From: an uncultured Gammaproteobacteria bacterium
GTDB lineage: Bacteria > Pseudomonadota > Gammaproteobacteria > HK1
Length of the DNA: 64,000 nucleotides
Direction: 5' to 3'
NCBI GenBank assembly: GCA_958295465.1
Contig: OY282353.1
Location: 1,240,001 to 1,304,000 of the forward strand
Positions within the stretch are counted from its first letter, which is position 1; every line of letters begins with the position of its first letter. The notes beneath the pieces were generated by a model, which saw only the letters and a program-made list of their open reading frames with translations, made no database searches and was not told the origin of the DNA. Shown here piece by piece: positions 45,751 to 54,696 of this stretch. Made by a program: the position numbers and the translations under genes.

Positions 45751-46158
45751 TCAAATCGGTAATCTATGAAATTCGGCAGGCGTCAGGATCCGTATGCCGC
45801 GAAATGGATTCAGAACGAGTAGATCGGTATCGCCTGTAACGATAAATTCGGCATTTCCGTTGACGGCCAATTCCAGAACTCGGTTGTCTTCTGGATCTCG
45901 ACATATGTGGATTGATTCTTTGATTTCCGTCATAGCCGATTCGCGTATGAGAGATGCAAGAAATTCATCGCGATCTTCACGGGAGACATATCGGTCGAAT
46001 TTGTCCCGGTCGAGTACATCGGCCAGTTCTCTTGCCAGTGCTTCGGAAACCAGAATCGTCCCATGATCCAAAGCTCTGATGAACACCTGCCCCGGCACGG
46101 AATTGTTGAAGAGTACCGCGCTGACAATGACGTTGGTGTCGAAAACGACGCGAGTCAT
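45751..46158 (-). CDS. PIN-domain toxin
   Basis: The 135-residue protein begins MTRVVFDTNVIVSAVLFNNS and ends with DTDLLVLNPFRGIRILTPAE. The Asp in the first strand, the helix with ELADVLDRDKF, and RDPEDNRVLELAV make up the metal-binding acidic site of PIN ribonucleases of the PIN_3 group. It would cleave RNA unless bound by the antitoxin encoded upstream, with which it overlaps by 4 bp. Confidence 0.85.
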   Translation of the reverse strand: MTRVVFDTNVIVSAVLFNNSVPGQVFIRALDHGTILVSEALARELADVLDRDKFDRYVSREDRDEFLASLIRESAMTEIKESIHICRDPEDNRVLELAVNGNAEFIVTGDTDLLVLNPFRGIRILTPAEFHRLPI

Positions 46159-46379
46159 TCCTCGTCCAGGATGGATTGCAGGATTTCCGGGGTCAGACCG
46201 CGACGTTGTGCCTTGCGGCTGATTTCCGACATGGTTCTGCGTAGTGATTTCCCGGACTCTGTCACATCACGCAAATGCAGATTGATGAGCAGATCCAGTT
46301 TGCGGCGCTCACTGTCCGAAGCCGATCTATAGGCCCTGGCCACATCGGAATCGACTGATACGGTTATCCGGTCTTCCAT
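46155..46379 (-). CDS. Antitoxin of PIN toxin
   Basis: This 74-residue protein starts MEDRITVSVDSDVARAYRSA, a ribbon-helix-like opening, and has a charged helical C-terminus likely to wrap the toxin. Its stop overlaps the toxin's ATG (ATGA, 46155-46158), the classical toxin-antitoxin arrangement. The pair sits between hsdM and hsdS. The 73 bp before hsdM's stop could hold its own promoter. Confidence 0.75.
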   Translation of the reverse strand: MEDRITVSVDSDVARAYRSASDSERRKLDLLINLHLRDVTESGKSLRRTMSEISRKAQRRGLTPEILQSILDEE

Positions 46380-46452
46380 TGTCGGTCCTCCCAGTTGACG
46401 ATGGATTCAACAGATAGCATCTGTCGAATTTCCGGGTAGTCGAGTACCCGGC

Positions 46453-48897
46453 TCACGGCGACAGCCCCATCCGCCTCAAGTGGCCCTCCACCTTCTTGCC
46501 GAACGCCTCCACCTCCTGTTCCAGCTCCGGCAGCGGCCGGGCGTAGCGCTCCTCCAGCTCCTTCACCCGCCCGGCCAGCCCCTGCGTCAGCCGCTGCACT
46601 TCGCCGTCAACGGCGCCCCGGATGCCGGCGAACCACTTGTCCTCCACCACCAGCGTCTTGATCTCGGCCTCGGTGAGGGTGGCGTAGCGGGCCAGCACCT
46701 GTTCGTCCAATGCGGCCTGCGCCTCCTTCACGGACTTGCCCGCCTCTGACTCGGTCTCGATCAGGGCCAGGCAGCGCGTCAGGGCATCCCGTTCCTCGCC
46801 GCTCTCCGGCTCGTCCCGGATGGCCTTGAGACGCATCTTCACCGTGCTCCGGGTGATCCTGCCCTTGTCGTTGGCGGCATCTTCCAGCAGCCCGCCATCG
46901 CCGCGGTGCTCCTCGACGAATTCCTCCAGCGCGCGGGCGGCGGTCTCCTGCCAGGCCTTCAGCATCTCGACGTCGGCCTGCCCGGCGGCGAACCAGCGCG
47001 CGACGATCAGGGCCGGGGGAACCAGATCCATCTTGTACTTCCGGCGCCCGATGGTCAGGTCCGGCGCCTCCCGGATGTTCTTTTCCCGGTCCTCGATGAT
47101 CCCGCGCGGCCGAGCGGCCTCGACCCAGCCTTCGGCGGCGATGAGGTGGACGTCATCCTGCATCGCCTCGTCCCAGTAATCCATCAGTCGCTGGTAGACG
47201 TCGTAACGGCTGAGCAGCGGCAGGCCGGCGAAGCGCGCCAGCAGATCTTCCGACAAGGCGTCGATGAGCACCGCGGGACGGTCATCGACCTGGAGCCCCC
47301 GAAGACGCCGCCTGTGGATCTTGCACCAGGACTCGAAGATGGCCGTGACGCGCGCTCCGAAGGACTTGAACTCCTCGTGGCCCAGGATGGCCGCCTTGAC
47401 CTGCCGGGCCTCGATGCGCGGCCGGCTGTAGCCGCGGCGGCCGGGGATGCGCTTGAACAGGGCTTTGCGCAGCGAGGGGAAGACCTCCCAACAGGCGCCG
47501 AGCGCGTCGAGGTCGCGGTTGGGAATGCCGCCGTTCAGGTGCGCGTCGAGGTCGTGCAGGTCTTCCGGCTCGCTGGAATCGACGTAGCGCGGGATGTTCA
47601 GGTTGTAGTCGTTGGCGGGGTCCGTGATCTCGGAGAGCGGCACCATGCGCGCGTAGCGCGGCGTCTCGACCTGCCGGTTGAACACGTCCACGACGCGGTG
47701 GATGTCCTGCGCGCGCAGGCGGTTCTTGTTGCCGTCCTTGAGGAAGCCCCGGCTCGCGTCGATCATGAAGAGGCCCTTGCGGGCGCGGGCGTGCTCCTTG
47801 TCGATGACCAGGATGCAGGCGGGGATGCCGGTGCCGTAGAACAGGTTGGCGGGCAGGCCGATGACGCCCTTGAGGAGGCCGCGCCGGACCAGCTCCCGGC
47901 GGATGCCGGCCTCGCGGTTGCCGCGGAACAGCACGCCGTGGGGCAGGATGATGGCGCCCTTGCCCTTGCTCTTGAGCGATCTGACGAGGTGCAGCAGGAA
48001 GGCGTAGTCGCCGTTCCTGGCCGGCGGGATACCGTACTCGAAGCGCCCGAAGGCGTCGTGCGCCGGGTCGAGGCCGTTGGACCACGCCTTGGCGGAGAAG
48101 GGCGGATTGGCGACGGCGAAGTCGAAGGTCTTGAGGGTGTCGTCCGGGTTCTTGAACTCCGGGGCGGCCAGCGTGTTGCCGCGCTTCAGCTCGGCGGTCT
48201 CGTGCCCGTGCAGGATCATGTTCATGCGCGCCAGCGCCCAGGTGGCGTTGTCCATCTCCTGGCCGTAGATGCTGATGCCACGCGGCGCCTCGTCCGCGGC
48301 CTTGAGCAGCAGCGAGCCGGAACCGCAGGCGGGGTCGTAGATGGTCTGGTCCGGGCGGGTGTCCGGGCCGACACCGACCACCCGGGCCATGATGCGCGAG
48401 ACCTCGGCCGGGGTGTAGAACTGCCCCTTGCTCTTGCCCGACTCGGTGGCGAAGTGCCGCATCAGGTACTCGTAGGCGTCGCCCAGCAGGTCGTCGCCCC
48501 CGGCGCGGTTGGCGCGGAAGTCGAGCCTCTCGAAGATGGCCACCAGCTTCGAGAGCCGGTCCTGCATCTCCTTGCCCGCGCCGAGCCTGCTCTCGTCGTT
48601 GAAGTCGGCCTGGTCGATGACGCCCTTCAGGTCGTTGGCCTCGGCGAGGAGGCCGATGATCATGTTGATCCGGTCGCCGATCTCCTTGTCGCCCTTCAGC
48701 TTCGCCATGTCGGCGAAGCCACCGCCGGCGGGCACCTCGATGAGCGCGCCGGGGTCTCCGGCGTACTTGTCCGAGACGTACTTCATGAACAGCAGGGTCA
48801 GGACGTAGTCCTTGTACTGCGAGGCGTCCATGCCGCCGCGCAGCTCGTCGCAGCTCTGCCAGAGCGAGGAGTAGAGTCGGGATTTTTTCAGGGCCAT
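46453..48897 (-). CDS. hsdM: Type I restriction enzyme methylation subunit
   Basis: The 814-residue protein has an HsdM N-terminal helical domain (DYVLTLLFMKYVSDKYAG), GQFYTPAEVSRIMARVVGVG, SAM-binding motif I YDPACGSGSLLLKAADEAP near 186, and the N6-adenine motif NPPFSA near 265. It has a long C-terminal coiled region, making it larger than the usual 500-550 residues, as in HsdM proteins of the same subclass as this hsdR. It is the first gene of the restriction operon. A 78-bp slice of it recurs at 56858. Confidence 0.92.
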   Translation of the reverse strand: MALKKSRLYSSLWQSCDELRGGMDASQYKDYVLTLLFMKYVSDKYAGDPGALIEVPAGGGFADMAKLKGDKEIGDRINMIIGLLAEANDLKGVIDQADFNDESRLGAGKEMQDRLSKLVAIFERLDFRANRAGGDDLLGDAYEYLMRHFATESGKSKGQFYTPAEVSRIMARVVGVGPDTRPDQTIYDPACGSGSLLLKAADEAPRGISIYGQEMDNATWALARMNMILHGHETAELKRGNTLAAPEFKNPDDTLKTFDFAVANPPFSAKAWSNGLDPAHDAFGRFEYGIPPARNGDYAFLLHLVRSLKSKGKGAIILPHGVLFRGNREAGIRRELVRRGLLKGVIGLPANLFYGTGIPACILVIDKEHARARKGLFMIDASRGFLKDGNKNRLRAQDIHRVVDVFNRQVETPRYARMVPLSEITDPANDYNLNIPRYVDSSEPEDLHDLDAHLNGGIPNRDLDALGACWEVFPSLRKALFKRIPGRRGYSRPRIEARQVKAAILGHEEFKSFGARVTAIFESWCKIHRRRLRGLQVDDRPAVLIDALSEDLLARFAGLPLLSRYDVYQRLMDYWDEAMQDDVHLIAAEGWVEAARPRGIIEDREKNIREAPDLTIGRRKYKMDLVPPALIVARWFAAGQADVEMLKAWQETAARALEEFVEEHRGDGGLLEDAANDKGRITRSTVKMRLKAIRDEPESGEERDALTRCLALIETESEAGKSVKEAQAALDEQVLARYATLTEAEIKTLVVEDKWFAGIRGAVDGEVQRLTQGLAGRVKELEERYARPLPELEQEVEAFGKKVEGHLRRMGLSP

Positions 48898-48905
48898 TCG
48901 GTATC

Positions 48906-49020
48906 ACCGTTGCGGTGATCTCTCGGGCGGACCGGATTGTAGCAGCGCCCGGCATACCTCCGATTCGGGACCGGTGCGCTGCCGTCCGCCCCGCTTGCGG
49001 GTGCCGGCGGCACTGTTTGC
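48906..49020 (+). repeat. hsdM upstream region duplicated at 56936
   Basis: These 115 bp, including GGCGGACCGGATTGTAGCAG, reappear with a few changes at 56936-57050 joined directly to an internal hsdM slice. The rest of 48898-49294, the probable hsdM promoter region, has no recognisable gene. Confidence 0.75.
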
Positions 49021-49294
49021 GGCGCCCGATGCAGGGTGGACGGCGTTCTCGATCCGGCGCGACGAGGAGGAAGACCGGCCGCGAGCCGTATACGCCCGGG
49101 AAGGACATCCCTCACGGAACGTCGAGCGGCATATCGTCGAGCGTGGCGCCGATGTTCTGCACGTCGGTGAGACCGAGCCGGAGGCTCTTATGGGCATCCG
49201 CCGCAAGGCACTCGACGTCGTCGAGCGTCCGGCAGGCATGGCGGGGGTGGCGGCGTGCCGGCGTTCACGCCGCGCCGGGTCGAGAGCGCCGCGC

Positions 49295-51115
49295 TCAGCC
49301 GTGGCCCGCGATCACCTCGATGAACGCCGCCGCGTAGCGTTCGAGCTTCTTCTCCCCCACGCCGGGAAGGGCGGCGAACTCGTCGAGGGTGCATGGCTGC
49401 TGCTCGGCCATCGCTTCGAGCGTCACGTCGTGGAAGATGACGTAGGGCGGCACACCCTGCGCCTTGGCGAGCTCCCGGCGATGGGCGCGTAGCGCGTCGA
49501 ACAGTCTCTGGCGCTCGGGCGCGAGCGTGGCTCGTGCGGCCGCGGCCCGCGCCGCGGGCTCACGGCGCCGCTTCTGCTTCTTCGGGGCCGCGGCGTCGCG
49601 CCGCAACCGCACCTCGCACGCGCCGCGCAGCACCGCACGGCTCTCCCCGGTGAGCTTCAGAGAGCCGAAACCCTCCACGTCCACGCTCATCAGTCCGCGC
49701 GCGACGAGCTGGCGGAACACCGAGCGCCACGTCGATACGTCGAGGTCCGCGCCGATGCCGAAGGTCGAGAGCCGCTGGTGCCCGAAGCCGCGGATGCGCT
49801 CGTTGTCCTTGCCGAGCAGCACGTCGATGACGTAGCCCGCGCCGAAGCGCTGCCCGGTGCGGTACACGCAGGAGAGGGCCTTGCGCGCGGCCTCGGTCGC
49901 GTCCCACGCCTCCGGCGGCGCGATGCAGTTGTCGCAGTTGCCACAGGGCTCCGCGCGCGTCTCGCCGAAGTACGCGAGCAGGGTCCGGCGCCGGCAGGTG
50001 GTCAGCTCGCACAGACCGAGCATCGCATCGAGCTTGCGCACTTCGAGTCGCTTGCGCTGCTCGCCCGCCTCGGAACCCTCCACCATCTGGCGCAACGTGA
50101 TCACGTCGGCGAGCCCGTAGGCCATCCAGGCATCGGCCGGCAGCCCGTCGCGCCCGCCCCGGCCCGTCTCCTGGTAGTACGACTCGATGCTCTTCGGGAG
50201 GTCCAGATGCGCGACGAAGCGCACGTCGGGCTTGTCGATCCCCATCCCGAACGCGATGGTGGCGACGATGATCACCGCGTCCTCGCGCACGAACGCATCC
50301 TGGTGGCGCTTGCGCTCCTCCGCGCCCATGCCCGCGTGGTAGGGGAGGGCGCAGTACCCCCGGTCCCGGAGCCATTGCGCCGTCTCCTCCACCTTGCGGC
50401 GTGAGAGGCAGTAGACGATGCCCGCGTGGCCGCGGTGCTCGGCGTCGAGGAAGCGCAGGAGCTGCTCGCGCGCGTTGCGCTTGGGCACGATGGCGTAGCG
50501 GATGTTCGGGCGGTCGAAGCCGCTGACGAAGACGCGCGCGCCACCGAGCCCGAGACGCTCGGCGATCTCGCGCCGGGTCGGCGCATCCGCGGTGGCGGTG
50601 AGCGCGATGCGCGGCACGCCGGGGTAGCGTTCGTGCAGCACCGAGAGCTGGAGGTATTCGGGCCGGAAGTCGTGGCCCCATTGCGAGACGCAGTGCGCCT
50701 CGTCGATGGCGAAGAGCGCGATGCGCAGGCCGTCGAGCAGCGCGAGGGTGCGCTCGCCCATCAACCGCTCCGGCGCGACGTAGAGCAGGTCGAGCCGGCC
50801 CGCGCGGGCGTCGTCCTCGATCGCCCAGACCTCGCCGAAGGTGAGCGTGGAGTTGAGATACCCGGCGCGCACCCCCGCTTGCCGCAGGGCGTCGACCTGA
50901 TCCTGCATCAGCGCGATGAGGGGGGAGACGACGACCGCGACGCCGGCGCGGAGCAGGGCGGGGATCTGGTAGCACAGCGACTTGCCACCGCCGGTGGGCA
51001 TGACCACCAGGCAATCGCCGCCGCCCGCGACGTGCTCGATGATCGCTTCCTGCTCGCCTCGAAACGCGCCGTATCCGAAGACGCGGTCGAGGACCTCGCG
51101 CGGCGTCCGATGCAT
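49295..51115 (-). CDS. recQ: ATP-dependent DNA helicase RecQ, copy 2
   Basis: The same length and layout as copy 1 (helicase, zinc knuckle GNCDNC, winged helix, HRDC). Visible differences are about seven residues, for example AIIEHVAGG for [17 protein letters not shown] for GEVRAIED, and [15 protein letters not shown] for [15 protein letters not shown]. All active-site motifs are intact, so both copies should be functional. It is in the same orientation as copy 1, with 17.6 kb of island DNA between them. Homology ends abruptly at the stop codon on one side and about 50 bp past the start on the other. Confidence 0.93.
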   Translation of the reverse strand: MHRTPREVLDRVFGYGAFRGEQEAIIEHVAGGGDCLVVMPTGGGKSLCYQIPALLRAGVAVVVSPLIALMQDQVDALRQAGVRAGYLNSTLTFGEVWAIEDDARAGRLDLLYVAPERLMGERTLALLDGLRIALFAIDEAHCVSQWGHDFRPEYLQLSVLHERYPGVPRIALTATADAPTRREIAERLGLGGARVFVSGFDRPNIRYAIVPKRNAREQLLRFLDAEHRGHAGIVYCLSRRKVEETAQWLRDRGYCALPYHAGMGAEERKRHQDAFVREDAVIIVATIAFGMGIDKPDVRFVAHLDLPKSIESYYQETGRGGRDGLPADAWMAYGLADVITLRQMVEGSEAGEQRKRLEVRKLDAMLGLCELTTCRRRTLLAYFGETRAEPCGNCDNCIAPPEAWDATEAARKALSCVYRTGQRFGAGYVIDVLLGKDNERIRGFGHQRLSTFGIGADLDVSTWRSVFRQLVARGLMSVDVEGFGSLKLTGESRAVLRGACEVRLRRDAAAPKKQKRRREPAARAAAARATLAPERQRLFDALRAHRRELAKAQGVPPYVIFHDVTLEAMAEQQPCTLDEFAALPGVGEKKLERYAAAFIEVIAGHG

Positions 51116-51279
51116 GGCCCCGGATGCTACTGCCCGGAGGCGGTGCGCGCCATCGCCCCGGCGGCCTTCGTGTGCAGGCGAGGAGCCCGGCGTAGAGCAG
51201 GCCGGCCACGGCTCCGAGCGGCGCCAACCCCCCGTTTCCTCGCCGAGCTGCGACGCCGCCTCGCGGCGGGCGGGTGAGC

Positions 51280-52266
51280 CAGGATACCCGCGACGCCCTT
51301 CGCGAAGCGATAGCGGGGGAGGTCGGGCAGGTCACCGGCGGTGAGCGGGGGCGCAATCTCCTGGCCGCCGTGCAGAAACACCATGACAAGTATTACGCGC
51401 CGACCGGACGCGAGAAGATCGCGTTGAAAGAGGCCCGAGACGCGGCTGAAAAAGCGAATGACGAATGTGAGCGCCTCGACAGGGAGCTTTCGCATTACGA
51501 CGCGCAGGTGGATCGGCTCGAAAAACTCAAATTGCCCGGGACAGGGAGATCGTTGCACGCATCCCGATCGACGAGAAGGATCTGAAAGCACTCAAGAAGC
51601 ACGAAAGCGAGCTGGAGCGGCAGCGAGCCGCGCTCGAAGCCGTGGCCACCACGCTCGAATTTTCACTTGGTGGGAATCAATCCGTTCGTATCGACGGAAA
51701 GAAGCTTGCAACCGGCGAACCGTACCGGATTACCGAGAAGACGCCGCTCGAACTGGAAGGTTTCGGTCGACTGGACGTGACCCCCGGCGGCGAAGACGTC
51801 CGGACCCGTCGGGCCGGAGTCGAAGAACTGCAACACAGCCTGAACGCCGCTCTGGTACAGCGGCAATACCGTTCTGTCGGAGAAGCCGAAGCCGCTTTTC
51901 GCGAAAAGAACGGCAAGCTCGGAGAAATAGACAACGCCAAGGCTCGTCTGGCCGGAGTCGCCCCCGCCGGGCTGGAGCAGTTGCGGAGCGCCGTCGCCGA
52001 CCGGCGTGAAGAGCTGGCCGCCTCTACATCCGATCCTGCCACTCCTCCCATTTCCATTGAGGAAGCAAAGAGGGTCGCAGCCGAGGCAGAGTCGGAAGAG
52101 GCCGAGGCCAAAACAGGGCAATCCGCAGCCGAGCGGGAATGGCGCGGGAGACTGGAAACACTGTCGGCAATCCGGGAAAAGTGGACGGAGGTCAGAAGCG
52201 CGATCCGGCACCATGCCGAGAGCGCAAAAAGGCTGGCCGCGGAGCTTGAAGACAAACGGCGAACCA
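51280..52266 (+). pseudogene. Decayed copy of the SbcC/YhaN-like ATPase (middle part)
   Basis: From [20 protein letters not shown] to EKLKL (about 51530) and then, in another frame, from TTLEFSLGGNQSVRIDGKKL to AKRLAAELEDKR, the sequence parallels residues 155-250 and 425-630 of the intact protein at 33267-35933. An internal deletion of about 170 residues and a frame change separate the parts. Walker A and Walker B are both missing. It begins where homology to recQ's upstream region stops. Confidence 0.8.
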
Positions 52267-52330
52267 GATCCGACGCTGGCCGCGCGGCTCGCCCCGCTCC
52301 TCCGCCCCGGGGCCGGGCCGTGAGCGGCCC

Positions 52331-52691
52331 CGGCGCCGTGCTGCGCGCTTCGGACCGCAAGAGCCTCACGTGGACCATCGAGCAGGGCGTGAAGCAGACG
52401 TTGGGCTACATGAAGAAATGCGGTGCGGAGGAAGGGCATCTGGTGGTGATCGACCGCCGCGCCGGCGCAGAGGAGCGCGGGCGTAGCGACGGCGTGGAGG
52501 ATCGCCGGAGCGGCGAGGGCGCAGCGGATGGAAGCGGTCGCCGGCAGGACGGGCGCGGGGTGGTGGCCTGGACGCTGCAGGGTTTGTGCGACATCGGGCC
52601 GCGCCAGCGGGCAGCAGCGGAGCGTTCAGCAAGGGCCTCGGCCTTGGACAACTGGTCCGAGGGCTTCCACCAGCCCTACAAGGCCGCTTAG
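52331..52691 (+). pseudogene. AAA-ATPase/PD-(D/E)xK-type C-terminal remnant
   Basis: The stretch LTWTIEQGVKQTLGYMKKCG and EEGHLVVIDRRAG matches the C-terminal tail of AAA-type ATPases fused to PD-(D/E)xK nucleases or related defence proteins. What follows in the same frame, to TAG 52689-52691, is low-complexity. No start or upstream domain remains. 52692-52859 has no gene. Confidence 0.45.
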
Positions 52692-52859
52692 AATCCACCC
52701 TGCAGGAGTTCGCCAACTCCAGTTCAACGGCGAACGGGGCATCCCCGAAAAACAGGGCAGCCGGATAATGCCAGTTCCGATGATCGAGCACTTCCAGGGC
52801 TCACTCATGCCGTGACAACCAGAGGAATCCGTCCTCCCCGACGGCAAGAAACCGATTCA

Positions 52860-54434
52860 ATGCGAAATCATGCAAGTGGCTCAGTTATCGAGAAAATTCC
52901 AGCGATGCCGCCCACCCGCGAGGCATCGAGCACATCAAGACCTGTCCGAAAGGCCGCATTCAAGTTCGTCTTCGCGACCTTGCTCGTGGCGGTGGCCTTT
53001 GCCGCTACATATACGTCATCCAAGGCGGCCTTTTCCGAGTCGGACCTGAGAGATATTCTCGTACTCGGCGGGACGGTTAACACCGTCCTTTTGCTCGGCA
53101 CGCTGTTCTTCCTGCGCTCCAGGGTCATAGCGAACGCCGTCCTGTCGCTGATTGTGCTGACCGGCGTTGCGACGGCGTACATCATCCATACCGATCTCTA
53201 TCTGACTGGAAACGGGGCCGTCCTCATCGCGCTATGCGCCGGATCCGGCGCAGGGCTGTTCGTCGCCTTCCGTCTCATGGACGAGCTGCACTGGGGCGGT
53301 CCTGCGCTATCGGCAGCGGCGTTGCTCGGGCTCGGGATTGTTGCCGGTGGGCACCGGGAGATCGGTGACGTCCCCGTAACGGTAGATACGACGTACATTC
53401 GGGACATCTCCTTCCGGGAGACACCGAACCTGTATTTTGTTTCGTTCGATGCCATGGCCCCACGCGCATTGCTCTCGAAATACCTTGGTTTGGAAACTAC
53501 CAAATTTCATGATCTGTTCGACATCAATTTCCGCCGCTTCCCGAATTTCTTCGCCAACGCCGTCCGCACCAGCCATTCTCTCTACACGGTCCTGGCGCTG
53601 GATCCGGATGCGTATTCCTCACAACGAAGGGAGTTGGCAACAAGGGGTGAGGACCCTGACCTGCGCCTCTTCTCTGGTCAAAACCCGTCTAATCTCCTTG
53701 GAATCCTTCACGGAAACGGCTACGAGACAACGTCAATCTATGCAGACAGCTTTTTCGGAGATGAAAAAGGCGAATATATCAACAATTATTTTACGTTCTT
53801 GAATAACACCATTTGTAATCTACTGGATGCTGGTATACGGGATTTCTCTTTCTGGGGATATTGCCGGTTCTCAGATGATAGGGCTAACGTGTTGACTGCA
53901 CGAGACATGAGCGCCGAGCAGATCATCAAGGTGAATGCCGACGACAAACCTCAATTCGTGATGGCCTACCTGTATGAACCGGGACATACTGATAACTCAT
54001 TCCGGTATGACGACGTGGAACAGTTCGAGGAATTCAGACGCGAATACATCAACGGCACAGAACGAGCAGCCCGCTACCTGGATTTAATCATCCGGCACCT
54101 GGAAGAAAATGACCCCGATGCCATCTTGCTCGTGTACGGCGACCACGGCCTGTTCCTATCTGAGGGGCGGCAATTCGAGGACGATCCGGAGTTCGTCTTC
54201 CAGGACCACTTGGGCATTCTGGGCGGCGTCTATCCCCGTGACACGTGCGCTGGGTGGTTCGACGAAGCATCTTCCCAGGGCTACATGACGATTCTGGACG
54301 CCGTTCACGCTCTGCTTCGCTGCCTGTCCGGCGGCGAAAGCCCACTCATCAAGCCGAAAGAATACACGGTGCCCTGGAACTCCCAGTTTCACGGACACGA
54401 CGGACTAACTTACAAGGACTTTCTCTATGAGTAG
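52860..54434 (+). CDS. Membrane-bound sulfatase/alkaline-phosphatase-fold protein
   Basis: The 524-residue protein has four to five N-terminal membrane helices (about 35-150) and a periplasmic domain with NLYFVSFDAMAPRALLSKYL (first metal Asp), FVMAYLYEPGHTD and LVYGDHGLFLSEG (Asp-His metal ligands). This is the layout of phosphoglycerol or phosphoethanolamine transferases and sulfatases modifying envelope glycans. ATG 52860 is preferred over GTG 52812. It overlaps the next gene by 8 bp. Part of the sequence (53700-54000) is AT-richer than its surroundings. Confidence 0.7.
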   Translation: MRNHASGSVIEKIPAMPPTREASSTSRPVRKAAFKFVFATLLVAVAFAATYTSSKAAFSESDLRDILVLGGTVNTVLLLGTLFFLRSRVIANAVLSLIVLTGVATAYIIHTDLYLTGNGAVLIALCAGSGAGLFVAFRLMDELHWGGPALSAAALLGLGIVAGGHREIGDVPVTVDTTYIRDISFRETPNLYFVSFDAMAPRALLSKYLGLETTKFHDLFDINFRRFPNFFANAVRTSHSLYTVLALDPDAYSSQRRELATRGEDPDLRLFSGQNPSNLLGILHGNGYETTSIYADSFFGDEKGEYINNYFTFLNNTICNLLDAGIRDFSFWGYCRFSDDRANVLTARDMSAEQIIKVNADDKPQFVMAYLYEPGHTDNSFRYDDVEQFEEFRREYINGTERAARYLDLIIRHLEENDPDAILLVYGDHGLFLSEGRQFEDDPEFVFQDHLGILGGVYPRDTCAGWFDEASSQGYMTILDAVHALLRCLSGGESPLIKPKEYTVPWNSQFHGHDGLTYKDFLYE

Positions 54435-54696
54435 ACCAATACGGCGCGACCAGTTGATCGTCGCCACCGCGTTTGTCTTTGTGCCGGCCGCGGCTCACGC
54501 TTATGTCGATCCCGGCTCCGCCGGCTTCATCATTACCAGTGTGCTGGGCGCTCTGGCGGCCGGTGGCTATATCATCCGTGGGTACTGGAGTCGCTTGAAA
54601 CGCCGGGTTTTCCATAGCGACAGGAAAGCGGTGGCGGACGGCGACGGTTCCGATTCCACGGACGCGCGTCCCGAGGATGGAAGTGCTCAGGGCTGA
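54427..54696 (+). CDS. Small secreted/membrane protein with YVDPG motif
   Basis: The 89-residue product has a signal-like N-terminus ending AAAHAYVDPGSAGF, then a helix (IITSVLGALAAGGYIIRGYW) and a basic-acidic tail. Proteins of this type with a YVDPGS/T motif after a signal peptide often accompany sulfatase-like and methyltransferase genes of envelope loci. It overlaps both neighbours, by 8 and 20 bp, so the three are translationally coupled. Function unknown. Confidence 0.7.
   Translation: MSRPIRRDQLIVATAFVFVPAAAHAYVDPGSAGFIITSVLGALAAGGYIIRGYWSRLKRRVFHSDRKAVADGDGSDSTDARPEDGSAQG

Noticed and set aside
48904-49239. Minus-strand ORF upstream of hsdM
   Set aside because: Composition is biased, there is no ribosome site, and the DNA overlaps the duplicated non-coding segment.
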